Source of the DNA: an uncultured Alistipes sp.
GTDB taxonomy: Bacteria; Bacteroidota; Bacteroidia; Bacteroidales; Rikenellaceae
Direction: 5' to 3'
Assembly: GCA_944320665.1 (NCBI GenBank)
Contig: CALUII010000002.1
Coordinates: 1-64,000 of the forward strand
DNA length: 64,000 bases
A program made the translations under genes and the position numbers. Below, one piece after another: positions 35,785 to 46,300 of this stretch. The stretch's first letter is position 1, and every line of letters begins with the position of its first letter. The notes under the pieces were generated by a model. The model was given only the letters and a program-made list of their open reading frames with translations. It had not been told where the DNA came from and made no database searches.

Positions 35785-35851
35785 ATTCCTACACATTTTT
35801 ATAAGTGTGATTTCACCTCTCTCCAAAAAACCGAAGCACCCGGCCACCGGC

Positions 35852-35885
35852 TTTGCTCCGCCGCCCTGCGTGGCGGCAGAGCAAA
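35852..35885. terminator. Strong hairpin between the GH3 and tpx genes
   Basis: TTTGCTC and GCCGCC arms (35852-35865) pair with GGCGGC and GAGCAAA (35872-35885) around one mismatch. No T-tract follows on the minus strand, so termination is uncertain. Confidence 0.5.
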
Positions 35886-35898
35886 TTCGATGCCGTCG

Positions 35899-38133
35899 TT
35901 ACTTCAGCTCGAAAGCCACCGTACCGCGAATATCGGCTGACGAAGCACCGACCATGGCCTCGAACGTACCCTTTTCAGCCACCCAGCGGCCCTGCGTATC
36001 GTCATAGTACTTCAGCGCCTCGACCGTCACGGGGAAGGTCACCACCTTCGTCTCGCCCGGTTCAAGTTGCACCTTCTCGAAGCCCTTGAGCTCCTTCACG
36101 GGGCGCGGCAGCGACGACTCGCAATCGGCAAGGTAGAGCTGCACGACCTCGGCACCAGCCCGGTCACCCGTATTGGTCACCTCAACCGAAACATTCAGCG
36201 TACCGCGTTCGTCGATCGACTTGCGGTCGGCCGTCACGGCACCGTACTCGAAGGTCGTATAACTCAACCCGTGGCCGAAGGCAAAGAGCGGAGTCGTGCC
36301 CTCCTTTTCGAGCCAACGATAACCCACGAAAATACCGTCCTTGTAGTAGGTCTTGCCGTCGTGCGGGAAGATCGAATCCGTAGCATGAGCCCCGTTGTCC
36401 TCCAGACGCACCGGGAACGAGAAAGGCAGTTTGCCCGACGGATTGGCATCTCCGAAGAGCACCGAGGCCAGCGCATTACCCGCTTCGGACCCCAGATACC
36501 AGACCTGCATGATGGCCGGCACCTGCTCAACCCACGGCATCGCCACGGCATTGCCGCTCACGAGCGCCACGACCAGACGGGGATTAACCGCAGCCAACGC
36601 CTCGATCACGCGATCCTGTTCGTAAGGCAGTTCCAACCCCTCGCGGTCCGTACCCTCGCAATCCTGACGGTCACTCTTGTTCAGTCCGCCGACGAAGACC
36701 ACGGCATCGGCCCCGCGCGCCGCCTCAACCGCCTCGGCGATCAGTGCACCGGCACTGCGGTCATCGCGCAGATTCTGTCCCGAAGTTACGCCGTTGTACT
36801 CGCCTCCGACATCACCCACGTAGCCGCGCACCCAGACCACTTCGGCCCGATCGCCCACGCGGGCGCGGATGCCATCCAGGGGCGAAACCTCACGCTGCAC
36901 CTTGAGCGATGACGATCCGCCGCCGACGGTCATCATCTTCACGGCATTCTCGCCCACGACCACGATGCGCTTCATTCCGTCGAGATCGAAAGGCAACGTC
37001 TTGTTCTCGTTGCGCAGCAGGACAATCCCCTCCTCTCCGATACGACGTGCCGCAGCGTAATGCTCCTCGGAACGCATCGAACCGAAAGGTTTGTAGGGAT
37101 TCATTGCCGTGCGGAACGTCAGACGCAGTACACGACGCACCTTGTCGTCCAGCTCGTCGGTACCGACCTCGCCGCGTTCAATCTTCTGCAGATAGGGCTC
37201 CGCCATGTAGTAGTTGTCGTAGGCGTTCGTCGCGCCCATGGTAAGGCCATCGGTCCACGTTCCGAACTCCAGATCGAGTCCGTTATGAATGGCCTCGTTC
37301 GTATCGTGCACGCCTCCCCAGTCCGAGATCACGGCACCGTCAAAGCCCCACTCGCCCTTCAGGATGTCGTTCAGCAGACGCTGGTTATGGCAACAATGTT
37401 GGCCGCGATAGAGGTTATAGGCCCCCATGATGCTCCACGCGCCACCCTCCTCAACGGCCGCCTTGAAGGCCGGAAGGTAGATCTCGTAGAGGGCACGATC
37501 ATCCAAATCGACGTCGATCGTATGACGATGCGTCTCCTCGTTGTTGATCGCATAGTGCTTCACACAGGCCGCCACCCCATTTTTCTGCACCTCCTGCACG
37601 TAAGGCACCACCATACGTGAAGCCAGATAGGGATCTTCGCCCATGTATTCGAAATTGCGGCCGTTGAGCGGCGTACGGTAGATGTTCACACCGGGACCCA
37701 GCAGCACGTCCTTTTCGCGATAACGTGCCTCCTCACCGATCGACTTGCCGTAGAGGGCCGCCATCTCGGGATTCCACGTCGCCGCCAGGCACGTCAAGGC
37801 CGGATAGGCCACACACGAATCGTTGGTCCAACTGGCCTGGTCCCACTCATCCCACAACACCTCGGGACGGATGCCGTGAGGACCATCCGTAGTCCACAAC
37901 TCGGGAATACCCAGACGCGGCACACCCGGAGCCGAGAATTTCGACTGGGCATGAATCAATGCGATCTTCTCACGCAGCGTCATGCGGGCCAAGGCATCCT
38001 CCACACGCTCCTCGATCGGGGCGTCCGGATCGAGATAGACCGGGCCGGCCGTATGTTTCGGCGTCGGAGCACATGCCACAGCCATCATGCTCAGCAAGCC
38101 CACCTGCAACTGCAAAATCGTTCTCTTTTTCAT
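35899..38133 (-). CDS. GH3 family beta-glucosidase lipoprotein
   Basis: 744 residues; the signal ends MAVAC with Cys21. The GH3 N-domain includes RLGIPELWTTDGPHGI, CVKHYAINNEET and GAVISDWGGVHD, where Asp271 is the expected nucleophile. The second domain and a C-terminal fibronectin-III-like domain (LNVSVEVTNTGDRAGAEVVQLYL) complete it. It would release glucose from beta-linked oligosaccharides in the periplasm. It is the last gene of the glycan locus, 108 bases after the binding-protein gene. Confidence 0.92.
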   Translation of the reverse strand: MKKRTILQLQVGLLSMMAVACAPTPKHTAGPVYLDPDAPIEERVEDALARMTLREKIALIHAQSKFSAPGVPRLGIPELWTTDGPHGIRPEVLWDEWDQASWTNDSCVAYPALTCLAATWNPEMAALYGKSIGEEARYREKDVLLGPGVNIYRTPLNGRNFEYMGEDPYLASRMVVPYVQEVQKNGVAACVKHYAINNEETHRHTIDVDLDDRALYEIYLPAFKAAVEEGGAWSIMGAYNLYRGQHCCHNQRLLNDILKGEWGFDGAVISDWGGVHDTNEAIHNGLDLEFGTWTDGLTMGATNAYDNYYMAEPYLQKIERGEVGTDELDDKVRRVLRLTFRTAMNPYKPFGSMRSEEHYAAARRIGEEGIVLLRNENKTLPFDLDGMKRIVVVGENAVKMMTVGGGSSSLKVQREVSPLDGIRARVGDRAEVVWVRGYVGDVGGEYNGVTSGQNLRDDRSAGALIAEAVEAARGADAVVFVGGLNKSDRQDCEGTDREGLELPYEQDRVIEALAAVNPRLVVALVSGNAVAMPWVEQVPAIMQVWYLGSEAGNALASVLFGDANPSGKLPFSFPVRLEDNGAHATDSIFPHDGKTYYKDGIFVGYRWLEKEGTTPLFAFGHGLSYTTFEYGAVTADRKSIDERGTLNVSVEVTNTGDRAGAEVVQLYLADCESSLPRPVKELKGFEKVQLEPGETKVVTFPVTVEALKYYDDTQGRWVAEKGTFEAMVGASSADIRGTVAFELK

Positions 38134-38241
38134 ACGATCATCATTATGGTTTTGGTTGCATAAAATCCTTCGTATCGAGACACGACAAGGGGTGGGCCAC
38201 TCTTCGGCCCGCCCCGTCGCATTTCGTTCTCAGTCGCCGGA

Positions 38242-40263
38242 TCAGAGTTTCACCAGCGAAATCACCGGTTTGTCCTTGCCGGCCGTCAAGTCGATCGTCA
38301 ACTGATAGGTTGCCCCCTGTTCGAGCGTGGCGCCATCGGCCAGTTCGAGGTTCGTACCCGACAACTTGAGCAGCTTCTCCGTTCCCTCGGCCAACGTCGG
38401 ATTGGTCATCTCACCGCCCCAGCCGTTCTGGTGGAAATACTTGAAGCTGACGTAGTCGTAACGGAAATAATCGCCTGCCGCCGATCCCTTCTCGGGTCCT
38501 GCCTTACCGGTCAGACGGTAAATCGCCGGCTCGACCTCGGCCATGCAGTAGGCCTTACCCTCGGTGAATCCGAACTGCGCATCCTGCGACGGAACACCCA
38601 GGCCCCAGGCCATCATCCAGATACCACCGGTGCCGTCGCTCTGCAATTCGACATCCGAGCCATCCATGTTGACACGCTGCACGCGGATCTGCTTCGTATT
38701 CTTGTATGCCGTGATGCGGTACTTGCCATCGACCACCTTCACCGTGAAGGTTCCGTCGGCTGCCGGCTGCAGGTAGTTGTCATCGACCCACCAGCCCGTC
38801 AGATCGAAACCAGAAAGACCAATCTTCTTACCCTTTGTCAGTTGAAGCATCGCAGCCAGCGTATTCTCGTCGATCTGCTCCACCTCAACCAGATAGGGAT
38901 CCTCCTCGGTCTCTTCACCGGCCTTCTCCACGGTGAGCACGGCATTGTCCTGACCGGCCGTCATGTCGACCGTGAACCAGTAAGCCACGCCCTCTTCGAG
39001 CGTCATTCCGCTCTTCAGATAGAGGTTACCGTCGTCGTGCTTCTCACCCGACTCGTCAACCTCACCCGTACCAACACCCACCAGATCGCTGGCCGACGTC
39101 AGACGGTCGTGCTTGAACTCATTGCCCCAGCCCTTGGCCTCGCCATAGAACTTGAAGTTGATCGACGTCGTGCCGACACTCGTGCCGCCCACCAGCGTGA
39201 TGCGGAACTTGCCCGGCTCGACCGGCACCATGCTCAGGGCCCGCTCGGTCGACCAGCCCACCTCGTTGTCGAGATTCGGTTTGCCGACCTTCTCGCCGAT
39301 GATCCACAGGGCTCCCGTACCGTCCGCCTGCAGCGAGGCCGGAGCACCGTCCTTGTAAACCTCGGCCGTGATATACTTATGCTGCGTGTCGACCACCGCA
39401 CGGTAGTTGCCCGACGGAGCCAGCACCTTCAGCGTACCATCCGTCAATTCGAAATAGTCCACGTCGGCCGTATATTCGCCCACGTTCTCCAGGCCGCTCA
39501 GAGCCAGCGTAGCGCCCTTCTCCAGATCGAGCGTCAGGGCATACCCTTCGGCCACGGTCTCCATGTACTGGTCGCCGAGTTTCACGGGCACGAGGAAGGG
39601 CTCCGTCGCAAAGGTCTTGATGTTGACCTTGATCGTCCACTCACCGGCGTTGAGATACGTATAGGGAATCGGCTCGGTCGATCCTACGGCCAACGTCTTG
39701 TTCGTGGCATCCCATCCGAAAGTCAACTCCACACCGCTCTCAAGAGCCGGAGCGCGGAAGTAACCCGAAATGGCCTGCGGCAGATCGGCCGTCAGCGCAT
39801 AGGTGTAATCCTCGGTGCGAGCAGCCGTGTACTCCTGGTCCTCGGTCACGAAGGTCAGCGACTCGGGATTGGGTCGCGACACCTCGACGTCATACTCCTG
39901 CGTCGTCAGGCCGAACTGCACGTTCTGCCCCATCAGACGCAGCGTCGCCGCACCGTCCGAAATATCCTTGTAATAGGGCACTTCGATAGCCCCCCGGTAG
40001 GTACCGTTCTCCTTCGTACGGATCTGGGTCTCGGCCACCTTTTCCTCGTCGAAATAGAGCTCCGCACGCAACGTCGAGAGTGCAATCGGATCCTGAAGCG
40101 TCACCTCGAAACGGATCGAATCGCCCATGATCGCCTGCTCGCTGCGCGACACGACGGTCATCACCGGACCCACGTCGGTCGTTTCGAGCTCCTTGTCCTT
40201 TTCGCAACCCACGGTTCCGAACATCAGAGCCGTCAGCGCGAAACATCCGAATATTTTTTTCAT
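38242..40263 (-). CDS. Surface glycan-binding protein (SusE/SGBP-like lipoprotein)
   Basis: 673 residues; the signal ends FGTVGC with Cys20. Several beta-sandwich modules follow. Two later units look related: GWSTERALSMVPVEPGKFRITL with WGNEFKHDRLTSASDLV, and FTEGKAYCMAEVEPAIYRLTG with WGGEMTNPTLAEG. Each precedes a strand pattern ending in TVDMTAGQDNAVLTV or TIDLTAGKDKPVISL. This repeated carbohydrate-module layout matches surface binding proteins in susC/D operons (DUF5016/DUF5121-like), though I cannot assign families exactly. It would capture glycan at the cell surface for SusC/D. Confidence 0.82.
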   Translation of the reverse strand: MKKIFGCFALTALMFGTVGCEKDKELETTDVGPVMTVVSRSEQAIMGDSIRFEVTLQDPIALSTLRAELYFDEEKVAETQIRTKENGTYRGAIEVPYYKDISDGAATLRLMGQNVQFGLTTQEYDVEVSRPNPESLTFVTEDQEYTAARTEDYTYALTADLPQAISGYFRAPALESGVELTFGWDATNKTLAVGSTEPIPYTYLNAGEWTIKVNIKTFATEPFLVPVKLGDQYMETVAEGYALTLDLEKGATLALSGLENVGEYTADVDYFELTDGTLKVLAPSGNYRAVVDTQHKYITAEVYKDGAPASLQADGTGALWIIGEKVGKPNLDNEVGWSTERALSMVPVEPGKFRITLVGGTSVGTTSINFKFYGEAKGWGNEFKHDRLTSASDLVGVGTGEVDESGEKHDDGNLYLKSGMTLEEGVAYWFTVDMTAGQDNAVLTVEKAGEETEEDPYLVEVEQIDENTLAAMLQLTKGKKIGLSGFDLTGWWVDDNYLQPAADGTFTVKVVDGKYRITAYKNTKQIRVQRVNMDGSDVELQSDGTGGIWMMAWGLGVPSQDAQFGFTEGKAYCMAEVEPAIYRLTGKAGPEKGSAAGDYFRYDYVSFKYFHQNGWGGEMTNPTLAEGTEKLLKLSGTNLELADGATLEQGATYQLTIDLTAGKDKPVISLVKL

Positions 40264-40290
40264 GTTCGTAGTGTTTTTAAGTTAGGTCTA

Positions 40291-41781
40291 TTACTTTTCG
40301 CTCCAGCGGAACGATGCAATCGATTGGCCCGGCACCTCGTAGCGGAACCCCTTCTCGGGTCCGGCAACCGTCAGCGTCTGCGGCTCGGCATTGCGGTTAA
40401 GCACGATCATCGCATACGAGCCATCCGGATTGCGGAAGGCCAGATAGCTCAGATTGGGCACCTTGATGTCCGATGCCGCGATACGCTGGGCGCCCGGACG
40501 TACCACCTTCGAGCAATGCGCCAAATCGTAGTAGTGGCTGTTGAATTTCAGTGTCTTGTAGTCCGACGAGTTGATTTCGATCGCACCATAGCAGGTCGAG
40601 CAGCCGCCCGGACGGTAGGGTTTGCCCTCGTTGTCGAGCATCATGTTCCAAAGCAGTACGCCCTTGCCCATGCGGCTGAGCGTACCGAGGAAGATCGACT
40701 CGAAATCGTTGATCAGACACCCATCGAACGTGTAGTTCCACGTGCCGATCGACGCCTCGGTGAAATAGATGCTCTTGTCGGGCGCTGCAGCCAGAATGCG
40801 GTCCAACTCCGACACATCGCCGCCGTAGTTATGCCAGGCCGATCCGTCGACCCACTTCGATGCCTCGGCATCTTCGTAGATATGAAGCGGATACTGCTCC
40901 TGTCCGGCCACTCCATCATAGTTGTAGTTGTGGTCATAGGCCAGGATCTTGGTCTTGATGCCGGCCTGCTCGAAGGCGGGACCCAATACCTTCACGAAGG
41001 CGAGTTGATCCTCCCACGGCATGTAGAGCGACATCGAATTGCCGTGGTTCAGCGGCTCGTTCTGCATCGTGATGGCATAGATCGGGAACCCTTCAGCCTC
41101 CCACGTCTGCACCCATTTGACAAAGTACTCGGCATAGTCCGCATAGTAGGCCGGATTCAGACGGCCACTGGTCCAACTGTCGTACGGAACCGACGGATCG
41201 CTCACCGTACCCTTCATCCACTTGGGACACGACCACGGCGAACCGATGATCTTGATCTCGGGGTTGATGGCCAGGATCTCGCGCAACACGGGGAAGATCC
41301 CGTCACGCTCGAGTGCCGGCGTTTCGAAAAACTCGATACCCTTCGTATCACAATAGGTATACTCGTCCATCGAGAAATCCGAGCCACCGATATGCACACG
41401 GATGAAGCTGAATCCGACTCCCTCCTCCGGATCGAAGCACTTGCGCAACAATGCGGCACGATCCTCGGACGACATCTTCAACAGGTTGTAACACGAGGCT
41501 CCCGTAACAGCCGGACCAAAGCCGTCGATCGTCTGGAAAACCGTCGTAGGGTCGAGTTCGACCTTGTTGGGCGACATCGAAACCTTCGAGAAGTTGACCT
41601 CCTGCTGCTCGAACAGATGAGCACCATTGGCCGACGTCACGTAGCAGGCCACATCCGACATTACGGGCTTGTCACCGGGAATCTCTCCGGGCACATCGGG
41701 CTTGGCGCCCTCCTTGCTGCTGCCGCAGCCGACCGCAGCAGCGGCCAGCAGCGTCAGCATGCAGATCTGAAAACTCTTCAT
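40291..41781 (-). CDS. GH30 glycoside hydrolase lipoprotein, probable beta-1,6-glucanase
   Basis: 496 residues from MKSFQICML; an ATG at 41796 is an alternative. The signal ends AAAAVGC with Cys19. The GH30 barrel begins QTIDGFGPAVTGASC. The acid/base Glu is in AITMQNEPLNHG and the nucleophile Glu is in IYFTEASIGTW. A beta-sandwich closes the protein (MIVLNRNAEPQTLTVAG). Members beside susC/D and GH3 are often endo-beta-1,6-glucanases (GH30_3), but glucosylceramidase-like activity cannot be excluded. Confidence 0.88.
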   Translation of the reverse strand: MKSFQICMLTLLAAAAVGCGSSKEGAKPDVPGEIPGDKPVMSDVACYVTSANGAHLFEQQEVNFSKVSMSPNKVELDPTTVFQTIDGFGPAVTGASCYNLLKMSSEDRAALLRKCFDPEEGVGFSFIRVHIGGSDFSMDEYTYCDTKGIEFFETPALERDGIFPVLREILAINPEIKIIGSPWSCPKWMKGTVSDPSVPYDSWTSGRLNPAYYADYAEYFVKWVQTWEAEGFPIYAITMQNEPLNHGNSMSLYMPWEDQLAFVKVLGPAFEQAGIKTKILAYDHNYNYDGVAGQEQYPLHIYEDAEASKWVDGSAWHNYGGDVSELDRILAAAPDKSIYFTEASIGTWNYTFDGCLINDFESIFLGTLSRMGKGVLLWNMMLDNEGKPYRPGGCSTCYGAIEINSSDYKTLKFNSHYYDLAHCSKVVRPGAQRIAASDIKVPNLSYLAFRNPDGSYAMIVLNRNAEPQTLTVAGPEKGFRYEVPGQSIASFRWSEK

Positions 41782-41825
41782 AAATACGTGTTTCATTCCA
41801 TTTTGCTTTCCATCGGAACACCGGA

Positions 41826-43373
41826 TCAATAACCGGGGTTCTGGCTGATATTGGGGTTGTTGTCGATAACGCTCGTCGGCACGGGCAGCAGCACGTGGTT
41901 GTCATCCATCGCACGGCGTGCCTGCGTATAGGAGTCATACGATGCCGTACCCGGCACATTGGCGTTGTCGCTCACCTGCTTCAGGCGCGAATAATCATCA
42001 CCGAAGCGCATCAGATCGAACCAACGGTGCCCCTCGAAAGCCAACTCGAGACGACGCTCGTGCAGCACGGCCTCCTTCATCAACTCGACCGAACCACGCT
42101 GCTCGGCCGAAAGCGCCGGCAGGTTGACTCGCTCGCGCACATCGTCCACCAGATTCGCCGCACCTCCGGCATCGTTCAGGTTGGCCAGCGCCTCGGCGTG
42201 CAACAACAGAATATCGGCATAACGCATCACATAGACCGGCGACACGTTCGTGCGGCATTTATACATGAAGGCATAGTTGTCTTTCGGATAGTGGAACGAC
42301 CAACCGCAGGCATCATACTTGATCGACGCGTTCATACGCTCCGTATCACCCTCGGCCTCGAATGCCGCAATCAGGTTACGCGACGGCGTACACCATTTGG
42401 CCCAATCGAAACTGTCGTTGGGTTTGTAGGCATTGCGGTAGAACATCATCCACATCCACGAACCGCTGCTCTGATTCGGCCACGAGACCTCGAAGATCGA
42501 CTCCTTGGTGTTTTGGGCAGCCATACCGGAGTCACCCTCCGTAAAACTCCACAAATCCTCGTACTTGTCGCAGAGTTCGTAACCCATTCCTTCGACTGCC
42601 TCGCAGCAGCTCTTCACCTTCTCCCAGTTGCGGAAGGGGCGCATGGCATAGAACTTCGCGGCCAGACCGTAGGCAAAGCCCTTCGTAATCTTGTACTTGT
42701 TGGTGGCATCCATGGCCGGAGCATTCGTGCATGCATACTCCAGATCCTTGATCAACTGGTTCTTGAGCGTATCCACCGGTTCACGACCCGGGAAGTAGAG
42801 CGGATAGACCTCCTCGATGTTCTCCGAAGTGATGGCGGGCGGAATCTCACGCAGCATCGGCACTTCACCATAGAGCTGGTGCATCAGCAACCAGTTGTAG
42901 GCGCGCCAGCACAATGCCTCGGAGAGCCACTCGCGGTATTCGGTATCCGTAAGCGACGGATCGTTGGCCTTGACGCGATCGATGTTACAGATGATCTGGT
43001 TGGCGTTGTCGATCGCCTTCATCGGGATGTTCCACAGATTGGTAGCGAACTCGTTTTCGCTGTCGATCTGGTTGGACTCGACCGCCACAACCTTGGCCTC
43101 ACCGAGGTTGCCGCCATAGGCATTGTCCACACGGCAATCGGCCAGCGTCATGAGCTGATACCAGGCCGTCTGATAGTCACCACGCATGTAGTCATACATG
43201 GCCGTAAGCTGACCTTCGAGTTGCTCACGGGTTTTGAGGGCGGTGTCGTTCTCGTTCTCCTCCACGGATACGTTGTGCTCCGAGTAACCCGCTTCGGGAT
43301 ACTTGTCCAACTCACACGAGCTCAACGCAGCGCCGAGGCCCAAGACTGCCGCCAGAAACATTATTTTTTTCAT
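41826..43373 (-). CDS. susD: SusD-family nutrient-binding lipoprotein
   Basis: 515 residues; the signal ends GAALSSC with Cys20. The SusD-like fold is shown by the N-terminal TPR helices (WNIPMKAIDNANQIICNI, LSEALCWRAYNWLLMHQLYGEVP) and the C-terminal RagB/SusD part ending RYADILLLHAEALANL, AVLHERRLELAFEGHRWFDLMRF and PNISQNPGY. It forms the lid of the SusC barrel at the cell surface. The SusC stop is about 20 bases upstream. The symbol is a family name, not proof of starch binding. Confidence 0.95.
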   Translation of the reverse strand: MKKIMFLAAVLGLGAALSSCELDKYPEAGYSEHNVSVEENENDTALKTREQLEGQLTAMYDYMRGDYQTAWYQLMTLADCRVDNAYGGNLGEAKVVAVESNQIDSENEFATNLWNIPMKAIDNANQIICNIDRVKANDPSLTDTEYREWLSEALCWRAYNWLLMHQLYGEVPMLREIPPAITSENIEEVYPLYFPGREPVDTLKNQLIKDLEYACTNAPAMDATNKYKITKGFAYGLAAKFYAMRPFRNWEKVKSCCEAVEGMGYELCDKYEDLWSFTEGDSGMAAQNTKESIFEVSWPNQSSGSWMWMMFYRNAYKPNDSFDWAKWCTPSRNLIAAFEAEGDTERMNASIKYDACGWSFHYPKDNYAFMYKCRTNVSPVYVMRYADILLLHAEALANLNDAGGAANLVDDVRERVNLPALSAEQRGSVELMKEAVLHERRLELAFEGHRWFDLMRFGDDYSRLKQVSDNANVPGTASYDSYTQARRAMDDNHVLLPVPTSVIDNNPNISQNPGY

Positions 43374-43394
43374 ATATCAGTCTCCTTTCGATCG

Positions 43395-46300
43395 TTAGAA
43401 GTTAATATTAAGGCCGACAACGACCGTCTTCACGTTGGGATAGGTACCCCAGTCGATGCCCATCGACGTTGCGTCGGTCGACTGGCTCACCTCGGGATCG
43501 TAGCCCGAATAGCCCGTCCAGGTGATGAAGTTCTGGAGCGAAATGTAGGGCTGGATACGCGAAATGTAGGCCTTGCGAAGTTTGGGCGAGGTGATGTCGT
43601 ACGACAGCGTAATGTTCTTCACCTTGAGGTAGGAACCGTCCTCGACCCAACGCGTCGAGTTCTTCAGGTTGTAGGCGTTGGTCGTCGCGCGCGGGATGTC
43701 GGTCACCTGACCCGGAATACGCCAACGACGCAATACTTCGGTCGTCTGGTTGTTACCGTTGTTCATACCCTCGGTCTCGATACGCGACGCATTGAAGATA
43801 TCGTTGCCATACGAGCCCGTGATGAGGACACTCAGATTGAGCCCCTTCCACGAGAAGTTGTTCGTCATACCGAACGTGAATTTCGGGTTGGCATTACCGA
43901 TCCACGTCTTGTCCGACGGGGTAATCTCACCGTTGCCATCCAGGTCTCGATACATCAGATCACCCGTTTCGGGATCGACGCCGTCCGAGATATAGCCCCA
44001 GAACATCGACAGCGGCTGACCCGGGGTCATGCGGATCACGTAGTCGTTCGTGACATCGGCCGTCTTCGAGTAGTAGTAGACCTGCTGCAGCGTCAGCTTC
44101 TCGAGTTTGTTGCGGTTGACCGAGATATTCAGGTCCGTAGTCCAGGTGAAGTTGGGTTTGGTGATGTTGACCGACGATACGACGAACTCAAAACCCTGGT
44201 TCGACATCTCGCCCTCGTTGCGTGTGAGGTTGGGATAGGGTTCCGGCATCGGGACGGTCATCAACAGATCCTTCGTATACTTGTAGTAGTAATCGAACGT
44301 CAGGTTCAGTCGGTTGTTGAACAGGGCGATATCCAAACCGACGTTGGTCTGCGTCGTGGTTTCCCACGTCAGCTCCTCGTTCTTGATGTTGCTCTTGCTG
44401 CCCACGGTCGGCACGGCGGTCGACTCCTTGGTCCAGTCGAAGTAGTTGGGGTTGTACTGCTGCAGGTAGCCGTATTCATTCAGACCCGACTGGTTACCGG
44501 TCTGACCCCAGCCGGCACGGATCTTCAGGTCGTTGATCCACGAGACATTCTTCATGAACTGCTCACCCGAGATACGCCATGCAGCCGAGAACGACGGGAA
44601 GAGACCCCAACGGTGCTTCGGAGCCAGTTTCGACGAACCGTCGGCACGGAAATTGGCCGTCACGAGATACTTGCTGTCGTAATTGTACGACACACGGGCC
44701 AGATACGACATGATGGCCCATTCGCTCTTGCCATAGCCCTGGCCGCGCAGACCGCCGTTGTTACCGCCATTGAGGTTGGGCAGCGGGTTTTCGGTCGAGA
44801 AGTACGAACGCGAGCCCGAGAGCTGCTCCCAGACGGAGGTCGTAGCCGACGTACCGGCCATCACCTCGAGGTTGTGGACGTTGTTCCACGTATGGTTGTA
44901 GGTCAGGATGTTATCGTAGACCATGCGCATATCGTCCGAACGCGTATCGGAGGCCGTTCCGTGCTGCGTGCGGCCATAGCTCGTACGCACCGGATCCAGG
45001 TACTCCGACGTATGCACCCAGCGGCGGTCCATCGTCACGGTCGAACGGAACTGCAGTCCCTCGTAGAGATAGAACGTCAGCCCACCCGTCAGGATCAGAC
45101 GGTCGGTCATCGTCTTGTTCATATCGGTACGAGCCATATTCTCGAGCGGCGAGGTAAGGTTGGCACCGTAGAAGTTATTATAGTACTGACCGGGGTTCTC
45201 CGGATCCCAGATCGGCGCATAGGTCGGCGTTGCAATGGTCGAGATGACCACGCCGGCACGGTTGGCACCATGACCCGAGATGATGTCGCCACGATTCGTG
45301 TAGTTCGAGTAGGTCACACCGGCATTGGCCGACACCCACTTGTAGACTTTCTGGTCGATGTTGGCGCGGACGTTGTAACGCTCGGCCGACGTGGTGCCGA
45401 TGACACCCTTCTCGTTGGTATAACCACCACCGATGAAATACGACGTATCGTCGTTGGCGTTCGACACGGAGAACTGGTAATTCTGGTTGACACCCGTCGA
45501 ATAGGTCTCCTTGAACCAGTCGGTCTGATCGGTCAGATTCTCCGGGAGACCCGATACGGCGCCCGTCTCCTCCATCAGCTCGCGATACTGCTGTGCGTTG
45601 AGCACATCGAAGGTCTTGGCTACCTCGGAGATACCGACGAAGGTCGAGAACGAAATATCGGGGCCTTTCTTGCGGCTGCCCTGCTTCGTGGTGATCAGGA
45701 TGACACCGTTGGCGGCACGCGAACCGTAGATGGCGGCCGACGAGGCATCCTTGAGCACCTGCATCGTCTCGATATCGTTCGGCGAGAGGAACTCGATGGC
45801 GTAATCGCCCTCACCCACGGGCACACCGTCGACTACATACAACGGGTCGTTACTCGACGAAATGGACGATGCACCACGCACACGTACGACCATACCCTGA
45901 CCCGGGGCGCCGTTGGGCTGCATCACCTGCACACCGGCGGCCTTACCCTGCAGTGCGGCCGAAGCCGACGTAATCGGACGCGTCGTGAGGTCCTTGGTCG
46001 AAACGACCGACACGGCCGTCGTCAGGTCCTTCTGCTTGACGGTACCGTAACCGATCGCCACCACGGCATCGAGGCTCACGGCATCCTCCTGGAGTGTCAC
46101 ATCCACGAAGCTCTTACCCGTCACATCGATCGTGCGCGAGGTATAGCCCAGGCACGACACTTCGATCGAATTGCTCCCGCCGCGCAGGCCCAGAGTAAAT
46201 TCGCCATTCACACCGGTCGAGGTTCCATTGGTTGTACCCGCCTCGATCACAGCAGCGCCAACGATGGGGGCACCCTGTGCATCGATCACCTTACCGGACA

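Noticed and set aside
38431..41832. An 1133-codon plus-strand frame opposite the binding protein and GH30 genes
   Set aside because: Same cause; the minus-strand products have lipoboxes, catalytic motifs and family length.
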